64,000 nt of DNA from Saccharospirillum sp040881935 (GTDB lineage: Bacteria; Pseudomonadota; Gammaproteobacteria; Pseudomonadales; Natronospirillaceae). The stretch is from contig NZ_JBBECH010000020.1 in NCBI RefSeq assembly GCF_040881935.1, positions 62,001 to 126,000 on the forward strand. Reading direction: 5' to 3'. Both the position numbers and the translations under genes were made by a program. Positions 63,002 to 64,000 of this stretch are shown piece by piece. A model generated the notes under the pieces. It made no database searches. It was given only the letters and a program-made list of their open reading frames with translations, and was not told the DNA's origin. The stretch's first letter is position 1. Each line of letters opens with the position of its first letter.

Positions 63002-63691
63002 ATGACCTACTCCATCATCGCCACAGACCCTGCCAGCGGCGCCCTGGGCGTGGCCACGGCCACTGGCAGTGTAGCGGTGGGCGGTTTTGTGCCACACGTA
63101 CGCTGTGGTCAAGGCGCCATTGCCACCCAGGGGGCTTTCACCAACTGGCTTTATGGTGATCAGGGCCTGGCGTTGCTTAACGATGGGCTGAGCGCCGAAC
63201 AGGTGCGGAACCGGTTGATTGAAACCGACGAGGGCCAGGCCCAGCGCCAAGTGATTATCTGCGACCGCTGGGGCAACACCGCAGGGCATACCGGTTCGGC
63301 CAATCTCAATGCCAAGCTACACCTGTGTGAACCGAATTTCGCGGTCGCAGGCAATATGCTTAACAGCACTGACATCGTGCTGGCCATGAAAAAGGTTTTT
63401 CAGCAGTTATCAGCTGCGCCGCTGCACGACCGGCTGCTAGCGGCAATGATGGAAGGCGAGCGCATCGGCGGTGATTTTCGCGGCACCCACAGCGCCGCCC
63501 TGAAAGTTCATTACCCCGACAAACCACCGGTCGACCTGCGTGTCGACTGGGCTGAACGGGACTGCATTGAGCAGTTAAAAATTCTGTACCACAAAACCCA
63601 AAGCGAACCCTTCCAGGAATTTCTGGCAGGGGTGCCGACCCTGGCTCATCCCACCAAGACCGGCCACGTCAATCGCAAGGAGGTTCGTTAA
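63002..63691 (+). CDS. DUF1028 family protein
   Basis: The 229-residue protein has the DUF1028 start MTYSIIATDPASGALGVATATGSVAVG, then VRCGQGAIATQGAFTNWLYGDQGLALL, CDRWGNTAGHTGSAN and NFAVAGNMLNSTDIVLAM. The fold is of the Ntn-hydrolase type; substrate and reaction are not known. It is divergent from a peptide importer operon and followed with a 1-bp overlap by an M20 hydrolase gene, a grouping that suggests breakdown of an imported N-substituted amino compound. Confidence 0.9.
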   Translation: MTYSIIATDPASGALGVATATGSVAVGGFVPHVRCGQGAIATQGAFTNWLYGDQGLALLNDGLSAEQVRNRLIETDEGQAQRQVIICDRWGNTAGHTGSANLNAKLHLCEPNFAVAGNMLNSTDIVLAMKKVFQQLSAAPLHDRLLAAMMEGERIGGDFRGTHSAALKVHYPDKPPVDLRVDWAERDCIEQLKILYHKTQSEPFQEFLAGVPTLAHPTKTGHVNRKEVR

Positions 63692-64000
63692 TGTCACTGG
63701 GCAAACGCATTATGGAGTGGTCCGGGCAGGCCGCTCGCCATTCAGTACCGGGGCCGGGCGTCACCCGGCTGTTGGGTTCACCGGAACACAAGGCCCTGCT
63801 GGCGGATCTTAAAGGCTGGATGATACAGGCCGGGCTGACCACCGAGCTCGATGGCGCCGGCAATCTGGTCGGTCGCACCGCCCCCAAATCAGACCGCAAA
63901 ACCCTGATCATCGGCTCCCACCAAGACACCGTTCGACAGGGCGGCGCTTACGACGGCATGCTTGGTATTCTGGTGCCGCTGGCCGTTTTGCAGCACCTGC
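63691..64000 (+). CDS. M20 family Zn-dependent hydrolase (partial)
   Basis: The frame starts with ATG at 63691, overlapping the DUF1028 stop (TAATG) behind AAGGAGG, and runs off the right edge after 103 codons. It contains MEWSGQAARHSVPGPGVTRL and the metal-site motif LIIGSHQDTVRQGGAYDGMLG, as in the N-carbamoyl-L-amino-acid hydrolase / allantoate amidohydrolase group of peptidase family M20. The exact substrate cannot be told from the visible third. Confidence 0.85.
   Translation, partial: MSLGKRIMEWSGQAARHSVPGPGVTRLLGSPEHKALLADLKGWMIQAGLTTELDGAGNLVGRTAPKSDRKTLIIGSHQDTVRQGGAYDGMLGILVPLAVLQHL

Overview
The window looks like chromosome of a marine or salt-adapted gammaproteobacterium, probably Oceanospirillales and perhaps near Saccharospirillum/Reinekea. 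That placement is inferred from gene content and moderate GC, not from a marker gene. It combines a housekeeping block (ispE-prs-rplY-pth-ychF), a complete nitrate/nitrite assimilation locus, an apparent ectoine degradation operon, proline catabolism and many uptake systems. I found no phage, IS element, CRISPR array, rRNA or tRNA.

Layout. 1-6.2 kb: end of an NhaD-type antiporter, then putP, putA and an AraC-type regulator, all three on the minus strand; PutA lacks a DNA-binding domain, so the AraC protein is the likely proline regulator. 6.5-21.2 kb: nitrate assimilation: nasT (ANTAR antiterminator), a decayed nasS, nrtABC, an FAD/NAD oxidoreductase, nirB, nirD and nasA. nrtA and the nir/nas operon each follow the same control layout: possible NtrC site, sigma-54 -24/-12 element, and an RNA leader whose intrinsic terminator overlaps a hexaloop hairpin of the kind bound by ANTAR proteins. 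21.2-34.6 kb: a secreted binding protein with a sensor-like C-terminus, the doeB2-doeD-doeA-doeC operon for ectoine breakdown, TauE/SafE exporter, methyltransferase, DUF962 protein, Gfo/Idh/MocA oxidoreductase, a solitary binding protein, remains of a GH1 beta-glucosidase, mgsA and a VanZ-like gene.

34.8-41.5 kb: a TAXI-type TRAP transporter with its DctB/DctD two-component system; a good sigma-54 element precedes the transporter. 41.9-46.4 kb: ispE, prs, rplY, pth, ychF. 46.5-51.3 kb: a polyamine-type ABC importer. 52-56.4 kb: a cold-shock protein, a conserved small protein, yejK and a GAF-GGDEF-EAL protein. 56.4-64 kb: a peptide ABC importer with a permease-ATPase fusion, a FadR-type GntR regulator, a DUF1028 protein and a partial M20 hydrolase; two matching palindromes lie in the divergent promoter region.

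The most unusual signal is a family of intergenic palindromic elements. Three full copies (8.05, 13.26 and 61.0 kb) have 20-bp arms whose sequences differ but stay complementary, around an almost invariant 53-nt core with its own hairpin. Two related elements (13.75 and 34.64 kb) share the termini. A second unexplained structure is a 17-nt tandem repeat array with inverted copies between the AraC gene and putA.
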